A stretch of DNA of 64,000 nt from Geothermobacter hydrogeniphilus (GCF_002093115.1 NZ_NAAD01000003.1:62001-126000); one strand, 5' to 3'; counted from the first letter of the stretch, positions 42,419 to 52,313 are shown. Notes: generated from the letters alone by a model not told the origin. Made by a program: numbers and translations.

Positions 42419-44689
42419 TTGTTTAAAACATTCTTAAAAATTTCAATCTGTTTGCTGCTGCTGTTGACGAGTCTGCAGCCAGCTTTTGCCCTCAGCCGTC
42501 TCAACGGCAGTGTTGAGTTGGCTTATGGCGGCTACAAGGCGGATGAGGACGGGCAACAGGTTGCCGACACCTCCTATTTCGCGCAGAAGTACAGTCTGCT
42601 TTATTCCCTTGACGGTCAGATTTATGAAGGGCGGGGCGGTGGTTATAAACTTGCTCTCGGCGCCGAGTGGATCAGCCTGGATCTGGATGAAAATGGCGAA
42701 AGTCAGTCGCTGCAGGCGCCGAAAGCGCTTTTTCAGGGAGAATTTCTCTTCGCTCCGGGGGGGTTGCCGATCCGTTTTCAGGCGTATTCCCGCGATCTCT
42801 CTGAAGCCCAATTCGTTGAGGACTCGACTTTCGCCTGGCAGGGGGATTTCTTCCCCTATCAGACCGAAGGTGTGATTGAGCCGCTGGTCTACGATGACAT
42901 TCAGGACGGCAGTCGCATTGAGAGCGGTGCCACCCTGTTTCTCGGTATCCGCAACGGCCATTATCTCGGCAAGTATCGTGATATCCTTTCCATGTTCCCG
43001 CGGCTGTTGATTGACTATCGTCAGGTGGATGTCCGTGATCTTGAGTCTCTCACCCCGCAGAAATACAGCGAACGCGACCTGGCTTTTGTCTCCCTGAACA
43101 AGAAAGACAACTGGTTCCATTACCGTCTTCACGATTATGTCGATTATCTCGACCCGCAGAATAATTTCCGCGAAAAGATCTTCATGCTTGGCACTGTTGA
43201 TCACACGCTGACCCGCCAGTGGATCAATATCACCAACTGGATCAAAATTTCCGCCGATGTCAGTTACACGACCCTGGATTCCTCCGGATTCGTGCCGGAT
43301 GAGGAACGCTACGACCTGAATCTTTTCTCTGTTGGAAGACGAACCAACTGGGAGTTCAGCAACTTCACCACCTTTGAGCGTCTGCTCCGTGCTGATCGAA
43401 TGATCAGGGAATTGGAGATTCCGATTTTCGCTTCCGGCCAGTTGAACCGTGACACGGCCTGGCGGGTCCGTCTGCTCGGGGAGAAGCGCGATGAATCGAA
43501 TTTTGCCACCGGCGGGAACCAGACGGGGCATGTCGATTCTTCCCTGGTTGACACGAAGATCGAAGGGTTCCGCAACTCCCGTTATCGGGCGGATTTCAGG
43601 TCGGAGCTGGAATACAACAACGATGACCTGATGCAGGGGGATGCCCAGCGGTTGACCTTCTCCTTCTATTCGAACCAGGCTTATCGCCCCCGTTATGATA
43701 TGTTCGGGTCTGTTTCCGTCGCCCGGTTCGCGGGACGGAACAAGGCCAATGTCAACGACAGCAATTATTATGAAACGGTGCTGATCGGCAAGGTCGAGAC
43801 CAATATCACCTCGCGACTCAGGGTCGGGGGGCAGGAACAGCTGGTCTGGGGACAGGGGGACCTGGGTGGCAGCTTGACCCGCTATGTCATCCCGCTGGGA
43901 GAGGTTGAAAAGCTCAATGATGCGAATTTTCAGACCGGCACCACCTGGCGGAATACTCTGGCGCTGTTTGCCGAAATGACCAGTTCCAATCGTTTGGACA
44001 ACCGCATTGAATTCATCTATGACCATCTGAATGCGTCTTCGGACAGCGATGACCAGCTCAATTTCAGGCACACTCTGAATTATGATCGACGGTCGTTTTC
44101 GTTGCGGATGGCCACGGAATATACCCTCAACTCGACGCCGTCGGTAGAAAACAACAGCAATCTGGTTACTCTGGGAACCAGTGTGGGCGGGGGGACGAGG
44201 AATGAGTTCAATCATCACCTGACGCTCAATTACGCTCCGAACCGGAACTGGGAATTGCGGGGGCGGCTGGACTACCGCTGGAGTGACATCGTCAACGGTC
44301 CCGATTACACCACCGTCGATGCTCGGCAGTCGCTGCAGCGCAACATCTATCGTCAGACCGGCCTGATTCGTCGCATCGCCTCGATTGAGCAGGAGCTTCG
44401 TTACGAGGAGGAAACGAGTTCCCGTTACGATGTTCGCGTTACCACTCTCGGGGTGGCCGTCAACCTGTACCCGACCCGTCACCTGTACCTCGGATCACGT
44501 GTCCGTTATCGTTATTTTCAGCAGGATGACCAGGGTGAATACGCGGTTTACCTGATGGCGGGGCTTGATTACCAGAAATTTAAAATCAACCTCGACTATG
44601 CTTACGGAGACAGAGAGAAAAAGGATGGTGCCGTTCTTCCTGAGCGCGTTGAGCATCGTTGGCGGGTGGAAGTCAAGAAAACATTCTGA
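42419..44689 (+). CDS. predicted outer-membrane beta-barrel protein (possible porin partner of the cytochromes)
   Basis: 756 residues from a TTG at 42419, chosen because it gives a 24-residue signal (KISICLLLLLTSLQPAFA) with a weak GGGGA nine bases upstream. ATGs at 42356 and 42314 are in frame and would give an unusual long leader. The mature part alternates polar and aromatic residues in many short strands (for example LNGSVELAYGGYKA, WRVRLLGEKRDESNF, YAVYLMAGLDYQKFKINLDY) and ends in phenylalanine, the outer-membrane insertion signature. About 20 or more strands are plausible. No heme motif is present. It lies at the end of the cytochrome cluster and may be the pore that holds a cytochrome across the outer membrane, as in porin-cytochrome conduits. 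Confidence 0.82.
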   Translation: MFKTFLKISICLLLLLTSLQPAFALSRLNGSVELAYGGYKADEDGQQVADTSYFAQKYSLLYSLDGQIYEGRGGGYKLALGAEWISLDLDENGESQSLQAPKALFQGEFLFAPGGLPIRFQAYSRDLSEAQFVEDSTFAWQGDFFPYQTEGVIEPLVYDDIQDGSRIESGATLFLGIRNGHYLGKYRDILSMFPRLLIDYRQVDVRDLESLTPQKYSERDLAFVSLNKKDNWFHYRLHDYVDYLDPQNNFREKIFMLGTVDHTLTRQWINITNWIKISADVSYTTLDSSGFVPDEERYDLNLFSVGRRTNWEFSNFTTFERLLRADRMIRELEIPIFASGQLNRDTAWRVRLLGEKRDESNFATGGNQTGHVDSSLVDTKIEGFRNSRYRADFRSELEYNNDDLMQGDAQRLTFSFYSNQAYRPRYDMFGSVSVARFAGRNKANVNDSNYYETVLIGKVETNITSRLRVGGQEQLVWGQGDLGGSLTRYVIPLGEVEKLNDANFQTGTTWRNTLALFAEMTSSNRLDNRIEFIYDHLNASSDSDDQLNFRHTLNYDRRSFSLRMATEYTLNSTPSVENNSNLVTLGTSVGGGTRNEFNHHLTLNYAPNRNWELRGRLDYRWSDIVNGPDYTTVDARQSLQRNIYRQTGLIRRIASIEQELRYEEETSSRYDVRVTTLGVAVNLYPTRHLYLGSRVRYRYFQQDDQGEYAVYLMAGLDYQKFKINLDYAYGDREKKDGAVLPERVEHRWRVEVKKTF

Positions 44690-44788
44690 TCCTTATGTGG
44701 TATCGTTTGCAATCGGCTCCTTTCATCCTCTGGTGAAGGGGGCTTTCTTTTTGTTGGGTGAAGCTGTCGGACGGGTGGTTTGGATTTG

Positions 44789-45517
44789 ATGAAATCGATC
44801 GTTGCATCCATTCTTCGGGACGAAGAAAGTCAGTCGCCGGAAGGGTATCGCTGGTCCCTTGATCCGTTTCTGCTGGTCGCTTTCGCGGGGGCCACCTGCA
44901 GGGCGCCGATGATGGACCTCGGTTGTGGCCGTGGAATCATCGCGTTGCTGCTGGCTGCCGGAGGGGTGGAGCGGGTGGATGGCATTGAGCGGCAAGCGTT
45001 GCCGGTTGCTGCTGCCCGTAAAAACCTCGGCCGCCTGCCGGAGCCCGGCAGGTTTCGCGTCATTCACGGGGATCTGCGGCAGTGCCGGGAATTGTTTGCG
45101 GCGCAGTCCTACCGGACGGTACTGACCAACCCTCCATATCGCTCCCCCAAAAGCGGTCGCATTGCTCCCGACGCCGAGCGTGCCGGGGCCCGGCATGAAA
45201 TGGCCGGCGGGCTGGAGGACTTTATTCGCGCCGCCGCCTATCTGCTGAAAAACAACGGGCACTTCTGCATTGTCTATCTGTCGGAACGGCTTGCGGAATT
45301 GCTGTCCCTGATGCAGAGTTGCAAAATTGAGCCAAAACGGTTGCGTATGGTTCACTCCAGGGAAGGTGAGGGGGCCAAGCTGGTGCTGGTTGAGGGACGG
45401 CGCGCGGCCAGACCCGGCGGCCTGAAGATCGAGCCGCCGCTTTACCTGTATGACGGAGACGATTACTCCGCGGAGGTACGGGAGATCTATACCGGTTTCG
45501 GCCTCGGGCAAGAATAG
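44789..45517 (+). CDS. TrmN6-like tRNA1(Val) adenine-N6 methyltransferase family
   Basis: 242 residues from the ATG at 44789 (a TTG nine bases earlier is in frame). DLGCGRGIIALLLA binds SAM and LTNPPYRSPKSGR is the N6-adenine or N6-type catalytic motif. DEESQSPEGYRWSLDPFLL matches the start of YfiC-like enzymes. The modified base is probably A37 of a tRNA, but N-terminal similarity alone does not prove the target. It is 99 bp after the barrel gene. Confidence 0.85.
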   Translation: MKSIVASILRDEESQSPEGYRWSLDPFLLVAFAGATCRAPMMDLGCGRGIIALLLAAGGVERVDGIERQALPVAAARKNLGRLPEPGRFRVIHGDLRQCRELFAAQSYRTVLTNPPYRSPKSGRIAPDAERAGARHEMAGGLEDFIRAAAYLLKNNGHFCIVYLSERLAELLSLMQSCKIEPKRLRMVHSREGEGAKLVLVEGRRAARPGGLKIEPPLYLYDGDDYSAEVREIYTGFGLGQE

Positions 45518-45535
45518 GGCAGTTGTCAGTTTGCA

Positions 45536-46052
<517 letters not shown>

Positions 46053-46056
<4 letters not shown>

Positions 46057-46307
46057 TGCACCCGGCGCCGGGCTCGTCCCCCGAGGAGTTGTCCGGCCAC
46101 GGCACAGGCCAGGGTCAGGGGGACAATACTCCAGCCGAAACCATAGTGCAGGCGCAGCAGGATGATCATTGGAATCGTGATATGGATGTAGATGAACCAG
46201 CGGAGCGAGAATTTGCGTACCCCTTCGCGCAGGTAGCCGAGGGGAAGGTTGGCGCCGAAGGCAAAAACCAGTAAGCTGGTAAGGTGGATGGTTGTTTCGG
46301 ATATCAC
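46053..46307 (-). CDS. small membrane protein of unknown function
   Basis: 84 residues with two to three hydrophobic segments (5-25, 37-53, 58-76) and a basic tail GGRARRRVQ. It overlaps the dciA start, so the two are translated together. No family recognised. Confidence 0.6.
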
Positions 46308-46423
46308 CGATGGTCTCCTGATAAAAACTGAGGGATTTTATCGCCTTTTCTCCGTCGGGTCAATGGTGGGGTTGCTTCGTTGTGACAATCATGGCATGAT
46401 GCCGGCCCCAAGGGAAGGACAGC

Positions 46424-46678
46424 ATGGTCAAAAAAGGTGATCTGGTTGCCATTTTTCACTCGATTCACCGGGTGATGAAGGCTGAAAAACTGCTCAAGTC
46501 CGCAGATGCGAACATCCTGCTGATTCCTGTGCCGCGTCAACTCAGTTCCGATTGCGGTCTGGCGATTCGCATCGTGGCGGAAGACCGGGCGCGGGTACTG
46601 GCACTGCTCGATGAAGCGCGGTTGTCGCCGGTGGAACTGCATGAAAAGCAGGAGGGCGGTTTTGAGTTGCTTCCGTAA
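46424..46678 (+). CDS. DUF3343 protein (putative Se/S carrier-like)
   Basis: 84 residues: VAIFHSIHRVMKAEKLLKSA, LLIPVPRQLSSDCGLAIRIV. The PVPRxLSSDCGLAI block with its single cysteine is the DUF3343 signature, usually found near SirA/YedF-type sulfur-transfer or selenium proteins. None is adjacent. The ATG is preceded by GAAGGA about eight bases upstream. The sulfur or selenium role is family inference. Confidence 0.82.
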   Translation: MVKKGDLVAIFHSIHRVMKAEKLLKSADANILLIPVPRQLSSDCGLAIRIVAEDRARVLALLDEARLSPVELHEKQEGGFELLP

Positions 46679-46711
46679 GGGCTAACTTGTCTCACCGCCG
46701 TCGTTTTCTCC

Positions 46712-46740
46712 TTGACAGTCGATCGGCGCTTCACTATTAT
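46712..46740 (+). promoter_or_regulatory. strong sigma-70 promoter of the ffh operon
   Basis: TTGACA, exactly 17 bases, TATTAT, about 45 bp before ffh. Confidence 0.88.
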
Positions 46741-46786
46741 TTCATCCTTTGTGAGAAGGCTTCATCCAGAGTGATAGATGTGATCG

Positions 46787-48130
46787 ATGTTCGATAACCT
46801 GACGGAAAAGTTTGACACGGTCTTCAAGAAGCTGCGGGGCCGTGGGCGCCTGAGCGAAGAGAATATCAAGGACGCTCTGCGGGAGGTCCGGCTGGTTCTG
46901 CTCGAGGCCGACGTCAACTTCCGCGTGGTCAAGGATTTTATCGCTGCGGTTCGTGACCGGGCTCTCGGCCAGGATGTCCTCAAAAGTCTGACACCGGCCC
47001 AGCAGGTTATCAAGATTGTGCGCGAGGAACTTGCCCGATTGATGGGCGAGGGTGAGGCCAATGCTCTCGACCTGGCGGCACGCCCGCCGGTTCCGGTTAT
47101 GCTCTGCGGTCTGCAGGGGGCCGGTAAAACGACCACCTGCGGTAAATTGGCGCTTTCTCTGCGGAGGCAGAAGCGCAACCCTTTGCTGGTGCCGGCCGAC
47201 ATCTATCGTCCGGCGGCGATTGAGCAGCTCAAGACTGTCGGCCGCCAGATCAATGTCGAGGTCTTCGACAGCCAGCCGGGGCAGGATCCGGTAAAAATCT
47301 GTGAAGCGGCCCGTGCCTACGCCGAGTTGAACGGGTTTGACACCCTGATCCTCGACACCGCCGGGCGGCTGCATATCGACAGCGAATTGATGCAGGAACT
47401 GGTGCGGATCAGGGATTCCCTCGAGCCGCGCGAGATTCTGTTCGTCGCTGATGCCATGACCGGGCAGGACGCCGTCAATGTCGCCGAGAGCTTCAATCAG
47501 GTTCTCGACATCAGCGGCGTGATTCTCACCAAACTCGACGGTGATGCTCGCGGTGGTGCGGCGCTGTCGATCCGCGCGGTAACCGGCAAGCCGATCAAGC
47601 TGGTCGGTATGGGCGAAAAACTCGACGCCCTTGAGGTGTTCCATCCCGACCGTATGGCGCAGCGGATTCTCGGTATGGGGGACGTTCTTTCCCTGATCGA
47701 GAAGGCCCAGTCGGTGGTCGAGACCGAGGATGCCGCCAGGATGGAAGCGCAGTTGCGCAAGGATGGTTTCACTCTTGAAACGTTCCGCGATCAACTGCAG
47801 ATGATCAAGAAGATGGGTTCCATGGAGGGCCTGTTGAAGATGATCCCCGGCGCTGGCAAGGCGATGAAGCAGATGAAGGGGATGCAGCCGCCCGACCAGG
47901 AAATGAAAAAAATCGAGGCGATCATCAATTCGATGACCCGCCGTGAACGTCATGATCACCGGATTCTCAATGGTTCCCGTCGGCAGCGAATCGCCCGCGG
48001 CAGTGGAACGACGGTGCAGGACGTCAATCAGCTCATCAAGCGTTTTTCGGAAGCGCAGAAGATGATGAAAAAAATGCAGAAAATGGGTCCCAAGGGGCTT
48101 AAGGGAATGATGCGCGGCATGCCGTTTTAG
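46787..48130 (+). CDS. ffh: signal recognition particle protein Ffh
   Basis: 447 residues: N domain (1-90), GTPase G domain with GLQGAGKTTTCGKLA near 107-120, DTAGRLHID, TKLDGDARGG, and the methionine-rich M domain ending MQKMGPKGLKGMMRGMPF. It targets membrane proteins with 4.5S RNA, whose gene is not here. The start at 46787 matches MFDNLTEKFDTVFKKLRG. It heads the ffh-rpsP-khpA-rimM-trmD-rplS operon. Confidence 0.97.
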   Translation: MFDNLTEKFDTVFKKLRGRGRLSEENIKDALREVRLVLLEADVNFRVVKDFIAAVRDRALGQDVLKSLTPAQQVIKIVREELARLMGEGEANALDLAARPPVPVMLCGLQGAGKTTTCGKLALSLRRQKRNPLLVPADIYRPAAIEQLKTVGRQINVEVFDSQPGQDPVKICEAARAYAELNGFDTLILDTAGRLHIDSELMQELVRIRDSLEPREILFVADAMTGQDAVNVAESFNQVLDISGVILTKLDGDARGGAALSIRAVTGKPIKLVGMGEKLDALEVFHPDRMAQRILGMGDVLSLIEKAQSVVETEDAARMEAQLRKDGFTLETFRDQLQMIKKMGSMEGLLKMIPGAGKAMKQMKGMQPPDQEMKKIEAIINSMTRRERHDHRILNGSRRQRIARGSGTTVQDVNQLIKRFSEAQKMMKKMQKMGPKGLKGMMRGMPF

Positions 48131-48219
48131 GTTTGTCGCAGCTTCACGTTATTGACTGACAAGACAATCTCGAAACAAGTGCTAAGATTACAACGAGGAA
48201 GATCCAGGAGGATACACAC

Positions 48220-48489
48220 ATGGCAGTAAAAATCAGACTGGCCCGTGGCGGCGCCAAGAAAAAGCCTTTTTACCAGGTCGTGGTCGCCGATGAGCGCTTC
48301 CCGCGCGATGGCCGTTTCATTGCCAATCTGGGCCAGTACGATCCGAAAGTCGATCCACCCCTGGTCAACCTGAAAGAAGAACTGACCCTCGAATGGCTGA
48401 AGAAAGGTGCTCAGCCGACCGACACGGTGCGTACACTGCTCCGTGGCAGCGGCATCTGGGCCAAGTTCAAGCAGCCTGCTGAGGCCTAG
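48220..48489 (+). CDS. rpsP: small ribosomal subunit protein S16
   Basis: 89 residues: [40 protein letters not shown] and [16 protein letters not shown] are diagnostic. An AGGAGGAT site precedes it. It is the second gene of the ffh operon. Confidence 0.97.
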   Translation: MAVKIRLARGGAKKKPFYQVVVADERFPRDGRFIANLGQYDPKVDPPLVNLKEELTLEWLKKGAQPTDTVRTLLRGSGIWAKFKQPAEA

Positions 48490-48598
48490 TTCTCTCCATC
48501 TGGTAAGGTCGGATGGGGGTGGGGAGGATTTCACGTCGAGATTTTCTCCGTCAGGTTTCCGAGGCCAGGGCAACCCCTGTACCAAAGGACGGACCCCC

Positions 48599-48832
48599 AT
48601 GAAAGAGCTGATCGAGTTCATCGCCAAGTCTCTGGTGGAAAATCCCGAGGCCATTTCCATCTCTGAAGAAGAGAGCGAGGACGGGACCGTGCTCGTCAAA
48701 CTGGCCGCAGCCCAGGAGGACATGGGGCGCATTATCGGCAAACAGGGACGCACTGCCAAGGCGATGCGAACCCTGCTCAATGCCAAGGCCACCCGGGAGA
48801 GCAAGCGGGCCTCGCTGCAGATTATGGAGTAG
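48599..48832 (+). CDS. khpA: KhpA RNA-binding protein
   Basis: 77 residues. A single KH domain with the GxxG loop in IIGKQGRTAKAMRTLL. Size and place between rpsP and rimM are as usual for KhpA. It forms RNA-binding complexes with KhpB, which is not encoded here. Confidence 0.93.
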   Translation: MKELIEFIAKSLVENPEAISISEEESEDGTVLVKLAAAQEDMGRIIGKQGRTAKAMRTLLNAKATRESKRASLQIME

Positions 48833-49365
48833 TGCAGCCGTTGGAAACAGCTTTGCGCCCCCTGGGCCGGGTGATTGGTACCCATGGCCTGCGCGGGGAT
48901 TTGAAAATCAAGGGACATCCCGGCAACCAGGCGGCTCTACTGGCAGCGCCCCGCATTTATCTGCGTCAGAATGACACCGGTTCTGATTGCCTGACGGTGC
49001 AGAGGATCGTTCCCGGTCGTGGCTGGTTGCGTGTCAGTTTGCGGGAGATTGACCGAATTGAGCGGGCCGAACCGCTGGTTGGCGCCGAGGTGCTGGTTGA
49101 TCCCGCTTCTCTGCAGCGGGACGATGGGGACCTGTTCTGGTTTGAACTGGAAGGTCTGGACGTGATTGATACCGGCCGCGGGCCGATCGGTCGGCTTGAA
49201 GAGATGTTTGAAACCGGCGCCCATGCGGTCTATGTGGTCAGGGGCCGGTATGGTGAGGTGCTGATCCCGGCCGTTCCTGAATTTATCGGAGCCGTTGATC
49301 TGGAACGGGGAACACTTCAGGTCGATGTTCCCGAGGGTCTGTTTCCGGACAACCTGGGGCAGTGA
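48832..49365 (+). CDS. rimM: ribosome maturation factor RimM
   Basis: 177 residues from a GTG whose G is the last base of the khpA stop. PLGRVIGTHGLRGDLKIK opens the N domain and VLIPAVPEFIGAVDLERGTL closes the PRC-barrel. It helps 16S rRNA processing at the S19 region. TTG at 48841 is another possible start. Confidence 0.95.
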   Translation: MQPLETALRPLGRVIGTHGLRGDLKIKGHPGNQAALLAAPRIYLRQNDTGSDCLTVQRIVPGRGWLRVSLREIDRIERAEPLVGAEVLVDPASLQRDDGDLFWFELEGLDVIDTGRGPIGRLEEMFETGAHAVYVVRGRYGEVLIPAVPEFIGAVDLERGTLQVDVPEGLFPDNLGQ

Positions 49366-49413
49366 GTCAGTCTGAACCAGAGTCCAGGTTTAATACAGGT
49401 TCGACGACAGGTT

Positions 49414-50157
49414 ATGACCTTTGATATTCTGACCCTCTTTCCCCAGCTTTGCGAATCGCCTTTTTCTGCCAGTATTCTCGGTAAGGCGCAGCAGCGGGGA
49501 CTGATCAGCGTGCGCAGCCATAATCTGCGTGACTGGGCCGAGGGTCGGCATCAGGTGACAGACGATACGCCCTACGGCGGCGGCGACGGGATGGTGATGA
49601 AGGTCGATCCGGTTGCCGCGGCTCTTGCTGATCTGCGACGTGCCAGTCCCGGTTCCAGGGTGCTGCTGATGACGCCTCAGGGCCGCAGGTTCTGCCAGGC
49701 CGAGGCGGAAAAACTGGCTCGTGAACCGGGCCTTATTTTCGTCTGCGGACGTTATGAAGGGATTGACGAGCGCGTTCGTTCGCTGGTCGACGATGAATAT
49801 TCGATCGGTGATTTTGTCATGACCGGTGGTGAGCTGCCCGCCATGACCATCATCGATGCCGTTGCGCGCCTGCTGCCCGATGTCCTCGGCGCGGCCGGCA
49901 GCGCCGCCGGCGACTCCTTTTCCGACGGGCTGCTGGAATATCCGCAGTATACCCGTCCAGCGGAGTTTAACGGGCAGGCGGTGCCTCCGGTGCTGCTTTC
50001 CGGCGACCATGGCGCGATTGCCCGCTGGCGCCGACGGCAACAGCTGCAGCGGACTTTCGAAAGGCGGCCGGAGTTGCTGGAGACAGCCCCGCTTGATGAT
50101 CAGGATCGGGAATTTTTGCGGCAGTTGCGTGAAGGCTGCCGCCAGACAGATGAGTGA
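49414..50157 (+). CDS. trmD: tRNA (guanine-N1)-methyltransferase TrmD
   Basis: 247 residues. [36 protein letters not shown] and [17 protein letters not shown] show the trefoil-knot SAM site. It makes m1G37 in tRNAs reading C or G first. Standard operon place between rimM and rplS. Confidence 0.97.
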   Translation: MTFDILTLFPQLCESPFSASILGKAQQRGLISVRSHNLRDWAEGRHQVTDDTPYGGGDGMVMKVDPVAAALADLRRASPGSRVLLMTPQGRRFCQAEAEKLAREPGLIFVCGRYEGIDERVRSLVDDEYSIGDFVMTGGELPAMTIIDAVARLLPDVLGAAGSAAGDSFSDGLLEYPQYTRPAEFNGQAVPPVLLSGDHGAIARWRRRQQLQRTFERRPELLETAPLDDQDREFLRQLREGCRQTDE

Positions 50158-50262
50158 CAGCTTTCGGGGTGAACGATGACGGTCATGTTGGATCGCCGGC
50201 CCGGGGGCGGACAAGAAATGTCAAAACAAACAGCGAACAGCATCGCACATAAGGAGGACAGG

Positions 50263-50610
50263 ATGAATATTGTCGACCGGATCGGCATGGAACAGGTGAG
50301 GAAAAACATTCCCGCGTTCAAGGCGGGCGATACCCTGCGGGTGCATGTGAAGATCACCGAGGGAGACAAGGAACGTATCCAGGTCTTTCAGGGGGTCTGC
50401 ATCAAGCGCGTCAACCGCGGCATCGGTTCGACCTTCACCGTGCGCAAAATTTCCAACAGCATCGGTGTGGAGCGTATCTTCTCGCTGCACTCGCCGGCGG
50501 TGGAAAAGATCGAGGTCCTGACCATCGGTCGTGTCCGCCGGGCCAAGCTCTACTATCTGCGCAACCTGCACGGCAAGGCTGCCCGTATTCGCGAGAAGCG
50601 GATCGCCTGA
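50263..50610 (+). CDS. rplS: large ribosomal subunit protein L19
   Basis: 115 residues from the ATG at 50263 (AAGGAGG upstream). [40 protein letters not shown] and [16 protein letters not shown] are typical. It is the last gene of the operon before a strong terminator. Confidence 0.97.
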   Translation: MNIVDRIGMEQVRKNIPAFKAGDTLRVHVKITEGDKERIQVFQGVCIKRVNRGIGSTFTVRKISNSIGVERIFSLHSPAVEKIEVLTIGRVRRAKLYYLRNLHGKAARIREKRIA

Positions 50611-50635
50611 GCCTGCCGGACAGATCCAGAAGCAA

Positions 50636-50672
50636 CACAAAAAGCCCCGGTTTGCACCGGGGCTTTTTGTGT
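50636..50672 (+). terminator. terminator of the ffh-rplS operon
   Basis: AAAAAGCCCCGG-TTTGCA-CCGGGGCTTTTT, bidirectional in appearance. Confidence 0.93.
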
Positions 50673-50681
50673 GTGAGGGTG

Positions 50682-50763
50682 TCGGCTTTTTCATCAACTC
50701 TGCGTTGCAGGCCCGCTTCGCTTGTGCGACGCAGCTGCCGCGCATTGGGCTGATAAAAAATCC
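50682..50763. repeat. degenerate family A repeat (AGGCTGA-type ends)
   Basis: GGCTTTTTCATCA at the left and GGGCTGATAAAAAATCC at the right. The middle keeps CTGCGTTGC and GCAGCTGCCGC but the centre is shortened. Confidence 0.6.
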
Positions 50764-50890
50764 GGTGACTTGAGACGATGGTATGGGAGATTTACCTGCT
50801 CGAGATCTTGACGATTTGCTGAACAATCAATCACTTGAACCGTTGCCGGCGGGAGCAACGCAGCAGGCAGGTGCTTATCACTCACCCTCC

Positions 50891-51082
50891 CTACCCATGG
50901 TGGCTGATGCCGGCTGCTGCAACCACATGATTCGCCTTGGCGGCATAATAGCCGACGGCGATCAGGCAGTAGATGCCGAGGACAACCCAGCCGCCCTTGG
51001 CGAACGCGGGTCGAACGACATCCCAGTCGACGATGAAGACCAGGTAGAGAAAAAGTGCCAGAAAGAATAAGGCCAGTAGCAT
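50891..51082 (-). CDS. small two-helix membrane protein
   Basis: 63 residues: LLALFFLALFLYLVFIVDWD forms one hydrophobic segment and WVVLGIYCLIAVGYYAA a second. AAGGAGG six bases ahead of the ATG shows that it is a real gene despite its size. It lies opposite to its neighbours, between rplS and rnhB. No family recognised. Confidence 0.65.
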   Translation of the reverse strand: MLLALFFLALFLYLVFIVDWDVVRPAFAKGGWVVLGIYCLIAVGYYAAKANHVVAAAGISHHG

Positions 51083-51210
51083 TGCTGCCTCCTTGAAACA
51101 TGAATGTGCAGGTTGGAAAAGATTTTGCGAATTTTATATCAATGAGTTAAAAATGCCAAAGGCTTTTTTCCGGTTGTCACCCCCGTCGCGGTTCGGCGGC
51201 CTGGTGGCGC

Positions 51211-51864
51211 ATGGAGGGATTTGTGACCCTGGATCTTTTTCCGGTCGATGCTCCGACCGATCTCTATTTTGAACAGCAGGCCCGTTCCCGTGGCTACCGG
51301 GTCATTGCCGGTATCGACGAAGCCGGGCGCGGCCCCCTGGCCGGGCCGGTGGTGGCGGCGGCGGTGGTGCTGCCGGAACGGTTCGATCTGCCGGGCTTGA
51401 CCGATTCGAAAAAACTGACCGCCCGCAAGCGTGCCGAACTGTTTCTGCAGATCCGTTCCCAGGCGGCTGCCGTAGGGGTCGGCATCATGCCGGCCGAAGA
51501 GGTGGACCGGCGCAATATTCTCCAGGCCACCCTGGCGGCGATGCGCCTGGCGGTGGAGCGCCTGCGCTGCCCGGCCGATTACCTGCTGGTCGACGGGATC
51601 TCCAGAATCCCGACGACGATCCCGCAATTGACACTGAAAAAAGGTGACTCCCGTTCCTTGTCGGTTGCGGCCGCCTCGGTGATTGCTAAGGTGGTGCGGG
51701 ATCGGATGATGTGTGCCTACGACAGGCGTTATCCGCAGTACGGCTTCGCCGGCCACAAGGGCTACGGCAGCGCCGCTCATCGACGGGCGATTGCCGAGCA
51801 TGGTCCCTGCCCTCTGCATCGGCGGACCTTCGGTGGGGTGCGTGAGCATCTCGAGCGATCATGA
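51211..51864 (+). CDS. rnhB: ribonuclease HII
   Basis: 217 residues. VIAGIDEAGRGPLAGPVVAA, LTDSKKLTARKR and KGDSRSLSVAAASVIAKVVR carry the acidic active site. It removes ribonucleotides from DNA. A GTG at 51223 is an alternative start. yraN overlaps its stop. Confidence 0.96.
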   Translation: MEGFVTLDLFPVDAPTDLYFEQQARSRGYRVIAGIDEAGRGPLAGPVVAAAVVLPERFDLPGLTDSKKLTARKRAELFLQIRSQAAAVGVGIMPAEEVDRRNILQATLAAMRLAVERLRCPADYLLVDGISRIPTTIPQLTLKKGDSRSLSVAAASVIAKVVRDRMMCAYDRRYPQYGFAGHKGYGSAAHRRAIAEHGPCPLHRRTFGGVREHLERS

Positions 51865-52229
51865 CCGAGGAGCGTCTGGCGCTGGGCCGCTGGGGGGAGG
51901 AGCAGGCTGTTTTGTTCCTGCGTCGCCAGGGGTTCAGGATTCTGGAGCGCAACTATCGCACCCGGGTCGGCGAGATCGATATCATCGCCCGCAATCGTCG
52001 ACTGCTGCTGTTCGTCGAAGTCAAGACCCGTCGCGGCCAGGCCTGCGGCCTGCCGCAGGAAGCGGTCGGCATTTTCAAACAGCGGCAGATCATCCGCACC
52101 GCCCAGTGGTATCTCAACAACCAGCCGGCCGGACGGCTGCAGCCGCGTTTCGATGTGATTGCCGTTCGGCAGTGGCGGGACGAGGCGTTTATAGAGCATC
52201 TCCCCAACGCCTTCGGGCTTGATTTCTGA
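51861..52229 (+). CDS. yraN: YraN/UPF0102 family endonuclease-like protein
   Basis: 122 residues. LGRWGEEQAVLFLRRQGFRI, NYRTRVGEIDIIARNRRLL and FVEVKTRRG form the restriction-like fold (GEID, EVK). Starts at ATGA overlapping rnhB by four bases. Its usual neighbour in this order. Function is not proven in the family. Confidence 0.93.
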   Translation: MTEERLALGRWGEEQAVLFLRRQGFRILERNYRTRVGEIDIIARNRRLLLFVEVKTRRGQACGLPQEAVGIFKQRQIIRTAQWYLNNQPAGRLQPRFDVIAVRQWRDEAFIEHLPNAFGLDF

Positions 52230-52233
52230 GTAC

Positions 52234-52310
52234 GGCGGCCGATACGCACCCGCCTGCTGCGTTGCTCGCACCTTCGGTCGCTGCGGAGTAGCTGTCGCTA
52301 CACCTCATTG
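52234..52310. repeat. family A repeat, right half missing
   Basis: GGCGGCCGATACGCACCCGC, CTGCTGCGTTGC, centre GTAGCTGTCGCTAC, CCTCAT, then broken by the next copy. It begins five bases after the yraN stop. Confidence 0.75.
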
Positions 52311-52313
52311 GTG

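Noticed and set aside
42360-42420. Possible GEMM riboswitch in the barrel leader
   Set aside because: CAGGGCAGAC and GACTTTG recall parts of the motif but do not form the two-stem arrangement.
42314-44482. Minus-strand 679-residue open frame opposite the barrel gene
   Set aside because: No signal peptide, no ribosome site and no family. The plus strand has strand periodicity and a terminal phenylalanine.
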